34,026 bases of DNA, from contig DATLYY010000004.1 in NCBI GenBank assembly GCA_035574275.1, positions 1 to 34,026 of the forward strand, in the 5' to 3' direction. How positions within the stretch are numbered: the first letter of the stretch is position 1; each line of letters starts with the position of its first letter. The notes beneath the pieces are model-generated. The model was not told where the DNA came from and searched no databases. It saw only the letters and a program-made list of their open reading frames with translations. The DNA is from Verrucomicrobiia bacterium. Its GTDB lineage: Bacteria > Zixibacteria > MSB-5A5 > DSPP01. Shown one piece after another: positions 1-6,663 of the stretch. Made by a program: the position numbers and the translations under genes.

Positions 1-1
1 C

Positions 2-202
2 GGGCTCAAGGATTTGGGGCTTTATTTCGGCAACTTCGTGGTCATCCGCCCGCCGCAGTATCCCGCCATTTTATGCGAAATCGCCTTTATGATGATTCCC
101 CGGCAGGAGGAGATGCTCCGCTCCAAGGCGTTTCACAAAAAGGCGGCCTCTGCGATTGCCGAGGGGATTGCCGATTATCTGCGGTTAAGCACCAAGAAGT
201 AA
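2..202 (+). CDS. N-acetylmuramoyl-L-alanine amidase, C-terminal fragment (5' end outside the window)
   Basis: The visible 66 residues match the end of the zinc amidases of the Amidase_3 (AmiC/CwlM) family, which cut the bond between N-acetylmuramic acid and L-alanine in peptidoglycan and act in the periplasm or cell wall. The key stretch is RPPQYPAILCEIAFMMIPRQ. It corresponds to the family pattern in which a Pro-Ala-(hydrophobic)-x-Glu strand carries the catalytic/zinc-polarising Glu, followed by hydrophobic Phe and a loop that usually reads SNP. The last helix (KAASAIAEGIADYL) is the usual terminal helix, so the enzyme ends without a trailing SPOR or LysM domain. The zinc histidines lie upstream of the window. 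The gene converges on the ABC permease gene with an 18-base gap, which holds only a weak inverted repeat. Confidence 0.82.
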   Translation, partial: GLKDLGLYFGNFVVIRPPQYPAILCEIAFMMIPRQEEMLRSKAFHKKAASAIAEGIADYLRLSTKK

Positions 203-220
203 ACCCTCGCGGGAGAAACT

Positions 221-994
221 TTACTGTTTCAACGCTCCAGCCGTCAACCCGGCGATAATCTGTTTCTGCAAAACCAAAAAAACGGCCAAAACCGGAATGG
301 TAGCAACAGCCGAAGCGGCGAAAAGATGCGGCCAGTCGATGGCCTGATAGCTCTGGTACATCGCCAAGGCCACCGGCAAGACCCGCAGGTTTTCCGAAGA
401 GGTGAATAGGAATGGAAAGAGAAAATTGTTCCAGTTCACCCAAAAGGATTGAATGGCCAGGGCCGCCAAAGCCGGTTTGGCGAGCGGCGCGACAATCGAG
501 AAAATGATGCGCAATTCCCCCGCGCCGTCCAAGCGGGCGGCCTCCTCCAGTTCCACCGGCAAAGAAAGAATGTATTGGCGCAACAACAGAATTCCGAGCG
601 GAGAAACCAGAAACGGGACAATCAAGGCCCAATAGGTGTCGTACCAACCCAGCTTCCGGACGAGCAAGAAAAGCGGGATTATGACCACGTGGGTCGGCAC
701 AGCCAATACAGCCAGAATCGATATGAAAAGAAAACGATTGGAAACCGTCGGGTAGCGGGCCAGTCCGTACCCGGCCAGAAGAGCGAAGAATAGGTTGCCG
801 AGCGTTATCACGGCGGTGACGAAAACGGAGTTGAAGAAGGCCCGTGAAAACATCTTTTGCTCCAGCACGTCTTTGAAATTGTTCAACGTCCAGCCGGGGG
901 AAAGGGAGACGTAGAACATCCAGAAAAAAGGGAAAAGAAAAAGGATTGCCAGCGCGGCCAAAAGCAGGAAGGTCGGGAGGAGGGGAGTCCGCAT
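221..994 (-). CDS. Carbohydrate ABC transporter permease, MalG/UgpE type
   Basis: This 257-residue integral membrane protein has about six hydrophobic segments and matches the second permease of CUT1-type sugar importers (binding-protein-dependent transport inner membrane component). The EAA loop that docks with the ATPase is at about residues 150-172 (ELEEAARLDGAG...APLAKPAL), with the conserved EAA and downstream Gly. The family is usually about 270-290 residues, so the N-terminus is slightly short. The start ATG shares one base with the stop codon of the upstream permease gene (TAATG), which implies translational coupling. It is the last gene of a binding protein-permease-permease operon. 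No ATP-binding subunit follows, so the complex must borrow an ATPase (MsmK/UgpC-like) encoded elsewhere. The substrate is inferred to be a sugar or glycerol-phosphate type solute and cannot be specified. Confidence 0.9.
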   Translation of the reverse strand: MRTPLLPTFLLLAALAILFLFPFFWMFYVSLSPGWTLNNFKDVLEQKMFSRAFFNSVFVTAVITLGNLFFALLAGYGLARYPTVSNRFLFISILAVLAVPTHVVIIPLFLLVRKLGWYDTYWALIVPFLVSPLGILLLRQYILSLPVELEEAARLDGAGELRIIFSIVAPLAKPALAALAIQSFWVNWNNFLFPFLFTSSENLRVLPVALAMYQSYQAIDWPHLFAASAVATIPVLAVFLVLQKQIIAGLTAGALKQ

Positions 995-1881
995 TACGCT
1001 TTTGTCTGCGCCGGAGCCAAAACCTCCGATTCCGATTTAAAGCTCTTGAACAGGAAATAAGAGAACAGCGCGATAATGGCGAACAAAAGATAGGCCGCCG
1101 CCGAGGCGTACCCCATCTTGAAACGGTGCAACCCCTCCTCGTAAATGAAATAGACTGCCGTTGTCGTCGAGCCCAGCGGGCCGCCTTTGGTCATCACGAA
1201 AACCTCCGTGAAGACCTGAAACGACTTGATGGTATTCAGGGTAACGATAAAGAAAAGCATCGGCTTGATGGAAGGGAAGGTTACCGCCCAAAAGGTCTGC
1301 CAGCTGTTGGCCCCTTCGACTTTGGCCGCTTCGTAGAGCTCCTGCGGCACGTTTTGCAACGCGACAAGAAACAGCAATATGTAGTAGCCGATGGCCGCCC
1401 AGATATCCATTATCATAATCGAGGGGAGGGCCGTTTTGTCAGAAAGCAAAAATCCGCCGGAGGGGAGGTTGAAAAACTGTCCGAGAAAGCGGTAGAGCCA
1501 GCTCCCCTCGGAATACAATTTGGTGAAAATCAGGGCGACGACGACGAGGGACGTGATGGTTGGGATGAAAAAGGAGGCCTTGAAGAAATTTTTTCCCCAG
1601 ACCGGGCGGTTCAAGGCCAAGGCCAGAAGCAGGGCGAAAAGGGTGGTAAAGGGGAGCGTACCAATTACGAAAAGGAATGTATTCCAGAGAGCTCTTTGAA
1701 AGCTCGGGTCGCTTAACAGCCTTCTAAAGTTCTCCAGCCCAATCCAATTCAGTTCGCCGGAAAGAAGATTGTAGTCGGCAAAGGCCAGGACAAGCGACCA
1801 GACAAGAGGGAATATCCAGATTAGAAGTAGGGTTAAAGTCCAGGGAAGGGGGAGCAGATAACCGGTATTTTTTCCGGCCAT
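994..1881 (-). CDS. Carbohydrate ABC transporter permease, MalF/UgpA type
   Basis: This 295-residue inner-membrane permease is the MalF/UgpA-like partner of the gene that follows. Hydrophobic segments lie near residues 10-35, 68-92, 105-120, 155-178 and in the C-terminal third. The EAA cytoplasmic loop is at about 181-207 (ELYEAAKVEGANSW then FPSIKP) and is a good match to the consensus. Its start ATG overlaps the stop of the binding-protein gene by one base (TGATG), and its stop overlaps the next permease start by one base. The three genes are therefore one tightly coupled operon. It would form the transmembrane heterodimer that receives solute from the lipoprotein. Length is typical for CUT1 permeases without the extra N-terminal helices of E. 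coli MalF. Confidence 0.92.
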   Translation of the reverse strand: MAGKNTGYLLPLPWTLTLLLIWIFPLVWSLVLAFADYNLLSGELNWIGLENFRRLLSDPSFQRALWNTFLFVIGTLPFTTLFALLLALALNRPVWGKNFFKASFFIPTITSLVVVALIFTKLYSEGSWLYRFLGQFFNLPSGGFLLSDKTALPSIMIMDIWAAIGYYILLFLVALQNVPQELYEAAKVEGANSWQTFWAVTFPSIKPMLFFIVTLNTIKSFQVFTEVFVMTKGGPLGSTTTAVYFIYEEGLHRFKMGYASAAAYLLFAIIALFSYFLFKSFKSESEVLAPAQTKA

Positions 1882-3089
1882 CAGCTTTTCAAAAGAGCGT
1901 TAATTTTGGCCGCCGCGTCATCCAGCGCCTCCTTGGCCGACTTCTTTTTGTACATCGCCTGCTCGACGGCCTCCTCAATCGCCTGTTCGATTTCCACCCA
2001 GTGAGGATGGGGAGGGGAGCTCTGCGCCAACTGTAACTGCTCGATAAAAGTTTTGTAGTTGGCATCGGAAAGAAAGAAAGTGTCCGCCTGGGCGGCAACC
2101 GACGAAGGGGTCGGTATCAAGGCGTTTTTGCAGAAGTACACCTGATTATCCGGACGAACCAAAAACTGCACGAAGCGCCAGGCAAGATCTTTTTTCTTCG
2201 ATTTGGCAGGGATGGCCAAAAATTCCCCGCCGGCAAAGGAGGTGCGGCGGTACAACTGGCCGTCGGGAGAAGGCATCAACGCTGTTGTGTAGCCGAATTT
2301 GGGTGGGGCGTTCTTCAGCTTTTTCAACAACCAATCGCCGGAGATGACGGAGGCCAGCTTTCCCTGCAAAAAAGCGTCGTCCAGATTGGCCTGCGTAGCT
2401 AAAAGAGAGCGCTCACAGAGCTCGACGTAAAACTTCAAGGCCTGCACCCCCTCCGGCGAATTCAAAAGGCAGGTTTTGCCATCCTCAGACAGGATTTCCC
2501 CACCCGCGCTCCACAAAAAGGGGAGGAATTTCTTGTAGAGCCGGTGACGTTCGGAGGCGTTGGCGCCGAAACCGTAGATTTCCGGTCTGAATTTGGCCAG
2601 CTTTTTATTCAGCTTATCCAATTCGTCCCATTTCACCGGCACATCGGCAAATCCGGCTTTGTTGAGCAAATCGAAATTATAAAACATCAAACGTGCGCCC
2701 AAAATCCAGGGAACGGCGTAAACTTTTTCATCGAGCGTGGCCGGCTGCCAGAAAAGCAGATCCTTTTTCAAGCTTTCGGCCTTCGGGGTCAAATCTAAAA
2801 GCAGCTTGTTCGAAGCGTACTCGTATATCCAGTCCGAGCCGAGCTCCAGAACGTCGGGCGGCTGGCCGGCGGAAAACGCGACGGTGATTTTCTCGTGGCC
2901 GTCAGCCCAGGTCAAATCAGTCACTTCCACTTTGATGCCGGGGTTTTCATTCTCAAATTTGGCGACCAGCTCGGTTATCAGCGGCTTGGTCTGCGGGTCG
3001 GTCCAGAACTGCCACCAGGTCAGTTTTCCGGTTTCCTTTTTGGAACAAGCGGAGAACAGCAGCAAGGCGAGAAGGACGGCTTTTCGCAT
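1881..3089 (-). CDS. Extracellular solute-binding lipoprotein of the ABC importer (SBP family 1)
   Basis: This 402-residue binding protein captures the substrate outside the inner membrane and hands it to the two permeases. From the chosen ATG the protein starts MRKAVLLALLLFSACSKK, a lipoprotein signal peptide with lipobox FSAC and lipid-anchored Cys15. The mature part has the family-1 pattern: LTWWQFWTDP strand, FENENPGIKVEV, FSAGQPPDVLELGSDW, and the central YAVPWILGARLMFYN segment typical of sugar-binding proteins. An in-frame start 29 codons upstream (3176) is possible, but it would put a charged extension before the signal peptide and overlap the divergent gene. The lipobox and the promoter at 3097-3125 favour 3089. 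No Shine-Dalgarno sequence is apparent, and the -10 box ends seven bases before the ATG, consistent with a leaderless mRNA. Confidence 0.88.
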   Translation of the reverse strand: MRKAVLLALLLFSACSKKETGKLTWWQFWTDPQTKPLITELVAKFENENPGIKVEVTDLTWADGHEKITVAFSAGQPPDVLELGSDWIYEYASNKLLLDLTPKAESLKKDLLFWQPATLDEKVYAVPWILGARLMFYNFDLLNKAGFADVPVKWDELDKLNKKLAKFRPEIYGFGANASERHRLYKKFLPFLWSAGGEILSEDGKTCLLNSPEGVQALKFYVELCERSLLATQANLDDAFLQGKLASVISGDWLLKKLKNAPPKFGYTTALMPSPDGQLYRRTSFAGGEFLAIPAKSKKKDLAWRFVQFLVRPDNQVYFCKNALIPTPSSVAAQADTFFLSDANYKTFIEQLQLAQSSPPHPHWVEIEQAIEEAVEQAMYKKKSAKEALDDAAAKINALLKS

Positions 3090-3096
3090 CGACCAG

Positions 3097-3125
3097 AATA
3101 AAATCTTGCTCTTTACCAATGTCAA
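3097..3125 (-). promoter_or_regulatory. Putative promoter of the ABC importer operon
   Basis: Read on the minus strand there is a perfect -35 box TTGACA (3120-3125), a 17-base spacer, and a -10-like TTTATT (3097-3102). The expected transcription start falls at or within a few bases of the ATG at 3089, implying little or no 5' leader. It is back-to-back with the promoter-like boxes of the divergent operon. Confidence 0.5.
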
Positions 3126-3169
3126 CTTGTATGTGAAAGCCGCCCGCATCGTTTGTGCACTCTTTTTTC

Positions 3170-3197
3170 TTGACAAAAATTTTGGCCGCCATAGCTT
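3170..3197 (+). promoter_or_regulatory. Putative promoter of the DUF6754-like operon
   Basis: A perfect TTGACA (3170-3175) is followed after 16 bases by TAGCTT (3192-3197), a 3/6 match to the -10 consensus. The predicted start of transcription lies about five bases before the ATG at 3209, so the first gene would have a very short leader. The boxes lie inside the codons that would be read if the upstream GTG at 3155 were used, which argues against that start. Confidence 0.4.
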
Positions 3198-3208
3198 ACG
3201 GCCAACCG

Positions 3209-3985
3209 ATGAACACCTTCATCTGGTTGCCCGCCGAAAAAGTTCCGGTTTTTATCGCTTTTCTCTGCGTGGCGGCCGCGCTGTTGGGAGTCTTTTTTTT
3301 GAAACGGCGGGGAAAGAGCTTCAAAATCCGCACCCTGCCCGGGGCTTTGGCCATCGAGGAGGCGATCGGCCGGGCAACCGAGATGGGGAAACCGGTTTTT
3401 TTCACTTCCGGTACGGGGGAAATCGACCGGATGGCGACTCTGGCGGCCCTCTCCGTCCTCGGAGAGGTGGCGTACAAAACGGCGCAGTACGGCACGCCCC
3501 TTTTTTATCCCAACAACGACCCGGTGGTGGCTTCCGTGGCGCAGGAAGTCGCGGCGGAGGCGGCCAGCAAAGCCGGGCACCCCGAGGCGTACAAGCCGGA
3601 AAACGTTTTTTTCGTTACCAAAAGCCAGTTCGGCTACACGGCCCACGCCTCCGGCTTGATGGAGCGGATCAAACCGGCGGCGACCTTGTATTTCGGCACT
3701 TTTGAAGGGGAATCGCTCATATTGGCGGAAACCGGTTTCGCCCAGGGGGCGATTCAAATCGCCGCCACCGATTCCACCATTCAGCTCGCCTTTTTTCTCG
3801 TGGCCTGCGACTACACTTTGATTGGAGAGGAGCTTTTTGCCGCCGGCGGTTCCCTTTCCGGCGACCAGGAGGTGTTAAGCTCCATCGTGGCGCAGGACTG
3901 GCTGAAAGCGGCAGTCATTCTTTTGCTTCTGATTGGGGCGTTTCTGGTCACGTTCACCGGTTTTAATCTGGCCTCCCATCTATGA
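3209..3985 (+). CDS. DUF6754-like membrane protein of unknown function, first gene of a six-gene operon
   Basis: This 258-residue protein has a membrane segment at about residues 12-31 and another at 232-252, with a conserved-looking domain between them. Signature stretches are ALAIEEAIGRATEMGKPVFF (46-65), the GTFEGESLILAETG run (163-176), AIQIAATDSTIQLAFF (181-196) and ACDYTLIGEELFAAGG (199-214). From memory these resemble the uncharacterised DUF6754 family; I cannot run a profile search, so the name is tentative. The alternation of hydrophobic strands and helices suggests an alpha/beta domain facing one side of the membrane. ATG 3209 is preferred over GTG 3155 because promoter boxes lie between them and the longer start would overlap the divergent binding-protein region. 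The stop overlaps the next start (ATGA). No enzymatic motif was recognised. Confidence 0.75.
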   Translation: MNTFIWLPAEKVPVFIAFLCVAAALLGVFFLKRRGKSFKIRTLPGALAIEEAIGRATEMGKPVFFTSGTGEIDRMATLAALSVLGEVAYKTAQYGTPLFYPNNDPVVASVAQEVAAEAASKAGHPEAYKPENVFFVTKSQFGYTAHASGLMERIKPAATLYFGTFEGESLILAETGFAQGAIQIAATDSTIQLAFFLVACDYTLIGEELFAAGGSLSGDQEVLSSIVAQDWLKAAVILLLLIGAFLVTFTGFNLASHL

Positions 3986-4596
3986 CCCGGCGGTTGGTTT
4001 TCTGGATAACCCTAAGTTTCGGCTTATTTATGATTTTCCAGTTTTTCATTCCGGTTTTCAACGGGGCCTATCGAAAAGTGCTGGACTGGATGCAGGTGAT
4101 TTATCTGTCATCCCTTTTAGTTGGGGTCATAGCACTGGGGCTTCAGCATTTGAAAAAAGTGAGCGGGCAGAGTCCGGGCTGGGCTTACAGTTTGGTCACT
4201 ATCATCGGACTATTGGCCATGCCGGTAGCCTCGATTTGGGGAACGGGGGAAAATTCGGCCTTCTTCTGGCTTTTCAACAACCTGCAGGTGCCGATGCAGT
4301 CCACCGTTTTTTCGCTTCTCGCCTTTTTCGTCGCCTCGGCCGCCTTTCGCGGTTTCCGGGCCCGTTCGCTGCCGGCTTTTCTGCTGCTTATTTCGGCGGC
4401 CATCGTGATGTTGGGGCGGGTGCCCATCGGCACAAAACTCTACTTTGATTTCCCCACTTGGGCGCAGACGCTTCTGGATGTTCCGGGCGTGGCGGCCCGG
4501 CGGGGAATTCTCATCGGCATCGGGCTGGGCTCCGTGGCGACTTCGCTGCGGGTGATTTTAGGCATTGAACGGGGCTTTTTCGGGAGGAAAACATGA
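3982..4596 (+). CDS. Polytopic membrane protein of unknown function (operon gene 2)
   Basis: This 204-residue protein is almost entirely hydrophobic, with about six to seven predicted membrane segments (roughly residues 7-26, 37-57, 70-86, 94-118, 128-146, 175-194). A conserved-looking feature is the loop FWLFNNLQVPMQSTVFSLLA followed by a helix, SAAFRGFRARS. Another is the loop GTKLYFDFPTWAQTLLDVPG, which precedes a final helix that includes RGILIGIGLG. I do not recognise a family. It begins and ends with ATGA overlaps to its neighbours, so it is made in step with the DUF6754-like protein and the NTF2-like protein and is probably part of the same membrane assembly. It could be a scaffold or channel-like subunit; nothing in the sequence shows transport activity. 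Confidence 0.72.
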   Translation: MTRRLVFWITLSFGLFMIFQFFIPVFNGAYRKVLDWMQVIYLSSLLVGVIALGLQHLKKVSGQSPGWAYSLVTIIGLLAMPVASIWGTGENSAFFWLFNNLQVPMQSTVFSLLAFFVASAAFRGFRARSLPAFLLLISAAIVMLGRVPIGTKLYFDFPTWAQTLLDVPGVAARRGILIGIGLGSVATSLRVILGIERGFFGRKT

Positions 4597-5090
4597 GCTG
4601 GATACTTGTCATCGTTTTTGCCGGTTTTTCCGGCTATCTGGCCTATCTGCTATTGAAACAGAAGGGGCCGAAACACCAAAAGGAGACGGAAGACGTCAAA
4701 AAGCTGGTTTTCTCCCTTTCCGGCGCCTACCGGGCCAAGGAGTTGAAGGTCATCTCGGCGGCGTTGGCGGATGATTTCTCCGCCTTTCTGGATTCCCCCT
4801 ACCGGATTGACAACAAACGGAACTACATCGCGCTCTTAGAAAACTTTTTTGACGAGGCAACCTTGGACGAGCGCTCCGTATTGCAGGAAAAATTCACCGC
4901 CTGGGAGGGGGGCTGGGTCTTGGCGACCTACCATTTCATCGAAAAAGGTAAGATGGGAGACAAGCCGTTCGAGCGCTCCGGCAAGGCCTCCGAACTGTAC
5001 CGCTCAACCCCCATGGGCTGGAGGGCGGTGCATTTTCATTACACCTATCTGCCGTCCAAGGAAGGAGGGATGGCTTCCGGCCGGATATGA
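4593..5090 (+). CDS. Membrane-anchored NTF2/SnoaL-like protein (operon gene 3)
   Basis: This 165-residue protein has a single N-terminal membrane helix (residues 2-22, WILVIVFAGFSGYLAYLLL) followed by a Lys-rich linker and a soluble domain at about 35-150. The soluble part has the layout of a SnoaL_3/DUF4440-type NTF2 fold. It starts with a helix containing ISAALADDFSAFLDSPYRID, then a second helix ALLENFFDEA. The following strands include VLATYHFIEKGKM and SELYRSTPMGWRAVHFHYTY, matching the usual ending in which a Trp on the last strands precedes a histidine-containing strand. NTF2-like domains are ligand-binding or protein-interaction pockets, and no catalytic set is obvious. The domain assignment is by pattern and not by search. 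The gene overlaps its neighbours by ATGA at both ends. Confidence 0.68.
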   Translation: MSWILVIVFAGFSGYLAYLLLKQKGPKHQKETEDVKKLVFSLSGAYRAKELKVISAALADDFSAFLDSPYRIDNKRNYIALLENFFDEATLDERSVLQEKFTAWEGGWVLATYHFIEKGKMGDKPFERSGKASELYRSTPMGWRAVHFHYTYLPSKEGGMASGRI

Positions 5091-5884
5091 CGCTCAAGCC
5101 GCGGACGTTCGCCTTTCTGGCTGTTTTCATTGCAGTCACTTTTCCCCTGCTTTACCCCTTGAACATTTCCGATCGGGTTTCACCCGAAGCGGTGAAATTC
5201 AAGGCACTTGTGGATTCCATCTCTCCCGGCTCCGTCGTCATGGTCTCCTTCGACCACGAGGCCTCGACGGTGGCGGAAGTGCGCCCTTTGGCCACGGTTT
5301 TGGCTCGGCATTTATTCTCGCGCGACATCAAAATCATCGGGCTTTCACTTTTTGCCGAGGGGACGGCGATAGGCAACCAGGTGCTTTCGCTTGTGGCGGA
5401 GGAGTTCGGCAAAAAGTACGGCGAAGATTGGGTTTTCCTTGGCTTTCGCCCCCAATTTCAGGCAGCGATTTTAGGAATGGGGGAAAGCATTCCCAATGTC
5501 TTTCCGCGGGATTATTATGGCAACGTTACCGACACGCTTTCATTGATTAAAGCGGTCCCCAATTATTCCAAGGTAGCGATGGTGGTTTCGGTGGCGGACG
5601 GGGATTTGGGATATGCCTGGGTGGATTACGCCTACACCCGTTACCATGCCCGTGTGGCGGCGATGCTTACTGCCGTAATGGTCGCCAGCTATATGCCGCT
5701 GTACGCCTCCGGTCAGCTTTCCGGTCTGGTCAACGGCCTGAAAGGGGCTGCCGACTACGAACGGCTTTTGGACAAACCGGGCGCGGCCATCCGCAGCATG
5801 GACGCCCAATCGATGGCCCACGCCGTGATTTTGCTTTTGATTTTGGGGGGAAACGCGGCTTATTGGTGGGGGAGGAAGAAATGA
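5087..5884 (+). CDS. Double-anchored protein of unknown function (operon gene 4)
   Basis: This 265-residue protein has an N-terminal hydrophobic segment (residues 7-25) and a C-terminal one (243-260) that ends WWGRKK. The roughly 215 residues between them look like an alpha/beta domain: strand GSVVMVSFDHEAS (48-60), helix with PLATVLARHL, strand IKIIGLSLF (81-89), helix VLSLVAEEFGKKYG, strand DWVFLGFRPQ (114-123), then VAMVVSVADGD (163-173). A further hydrophobic stretch at 187-205 precedes YASGQLSGLVNGLKGAADYE and the SMDAQSMAH motif just before the last helix. I recognise no family or catalytic motif. The topology suggests a globular domain on one face of the membrane tethered at both ends. 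ATGA overlaps link it to genes 3 and 5. Confidence 0.7.
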   Translation: MTLKPRTFAFLAVFIAVTFPLLYPLNISDRVSPEAVKFKALVDSISPGSVVMVSFDHEASTVAEVRPLATVLARHLFSRDIKIIGLSLFAEGTAIGNQVLSLVAEEFGKKYGEDWVFLGFRPQFQAAILGMGESIPNVFPRDYYGNVTDTLSLIKAVPNYSKVAMVVSVADGDLGYAWVDYAYTRYHARVAAMLTAVMVASYMPLYASGQLSGLVNGLKGAADYERLLDKPGAAIRSMDAQSMAHAVILLLILGGNAAYWWGRKK

Positions 5885-6474
5885 CGGCTGGGACCGTGGT
5901 TGCCGCCATTCTGACTTTGGCCATTTTCAGTTTTCTCTACCGCGAGAACCCCTTCTTCCGCTTCGCCGAGCACCTTCTGGTCGGGCTCTCCGCGGGGTAT
6001 TTCACGGTTATCGCCGTGCAGGGTACGCTCGTACCGAAAGTCATAGAGCCGTTGAAAGCCGGCGATTTCTGGGTGGTGATTTCTTTTGTTTTGATAATTC
6101 TCATCTTGGGGCGTCTGACTGAAAAGACCCGTCCGGCTTCCCGTATTCCGCTCGCGTTGGTCATCGGGGCGGGGGCGGGGGTGGCGGTTCCGGCTCTTTT
6201 GCAGGCCCGTATTCTGGTGCAACTGGGGGCAACGATGAAACCCCTGGGTTCTTTAACCAACGTTTTGATTCTCGTCGGCGTTATTACCACACTTGTGTAT
6301 TTCTACTTTTCCCGCGAGCATAAAGGGTGGTGGGGTCGGCTGGCAAGCGTCGGCACCTGGTATTTGATGATCTTCTTCGGCGCGACCTTCGGCAACACGG
6401 TGATGTCGCGCATTTCGCTTTTAATCGGGCGCTTGGAATTTCTTTTCGGGGATTTTCTGGGCTTGATTAAATGA
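5881..6474 (+). CDS. Polytopic membrane protein of unknown function (operon gene 5)
   Basis: This 197-residue protein has about six predicted membrane helices (roughly 3-20, 33-50, 63-78, 89-108, 124-143, 157-180). A striking motif follows the first helix: LYRENPFFRFAEHLLVGLSAGY (residues 19-40), mixing charged residues with a His in a membrane context. ATG at 5881 was chosen because it overlaps the preceding stop as ATGA, like every other junction in this operon; an in-frame GTG six codons earlier is possible but unneeded. The stop overlaps the start of a 41-residue zinc ribbon gene in the same way. No known transporter or enzyme family was recognised. Confidence 0.7.
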   Translation: MTAGTVVAAILTLAIFSFLYRENPFFRFAEHLLVGLSAGYFTVIAVQGTLVPKVIEPLKAGDFWVVISFVLIILILGRLTEKTRPASRIPLALVIGAGAGVAVPALLQARILVQLGATMKPLGSLTNVLILVGVITTLVYFYFSREHKGWWGRLASVGTWYLMIFFGATFGNTVMSRISLLIGRLEFLFGDFLGLIK

Positions 6475-6596
6475 CCTGCCCGCGCTGCGGGAAACCGATG
6501 CGCGAGGAGAAGCGCTCTTTCCACAAAAACCGTAAATGGAAGTGCCCGCACTGCGGAAAAGTACGATTTCAGAAAATTAAAAAAGAACGGAAATAA
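6471..6596 (+). CDS. 41-residue zinc-ribbon protein (operon gene 6)
   Basis: A short open frame begins at the ATGA overlap with the preceding membrane-protein stop and ends 126 bases later, just before a terminator. The product contains two Cys-x-x-Cys knuckles, CPRC at residues 3-6 and CPHC at 25-28, each followed by Gly-Lys, plus many Lys/Arg residues and no membrane segment. Four cysteines in this spacing are typical of a zinc ribbon that binds one Zn2+ and contacts nucleic acid or protein. The overlap pattern shared with the four upstream junctions is the main reason to believe it is translated. The basic C-terminus (KIKKERK) is consistent with RNA or DNA binding, or with contact to membrane lipid headgroups. 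Its role in the operon is unknown. Confidence 0.65.
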   Translation: MTCPRCGKPMREEKRSFHKNRKWKCPHCGKVRFQKIKKERK

Positions 6597-6626
6597 AAAA
6601 GCGGGCTTTTACAACCCGCTTTTTTG
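6595..6626. terminator. Strong intrinsic terminator, probably bidirectional
   Basis: The hairpin has a GCGGG/CCCGC core (6601-6605 with 6615-6619), a nine-base loop, an A tract before it and a T tract after it, so the A and T runs extend the stem. It directly follows the zinc-ribbon stop and lies about 40 bases beyond the htpX stop on the other strand, so it can end transcription from both sides. Confidence 0.88.
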
Positions 6627-6663
6627 TCTCTCTGGGCGAGTTTAACTTCGCCCGCTCGTAGTA

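Noticed and set aside
203-220. Terminator between the amidase and the ABC permease gene
   Set aside because: Only a weak asymmetric inverted repeat (AGTAAA with TTTACT and a three-base CCC/GGG core) can be drawn, with no T run of useful length.
2737-3705. 322-codon plus-strand frame spanning the binding-protein gene and the start of the DUF6754-like gene
   Set aside because: It crosses two genes of opposite orientation, and its tail is Arg/Gly-rich shadow sequence of the DUF6754-like gene.
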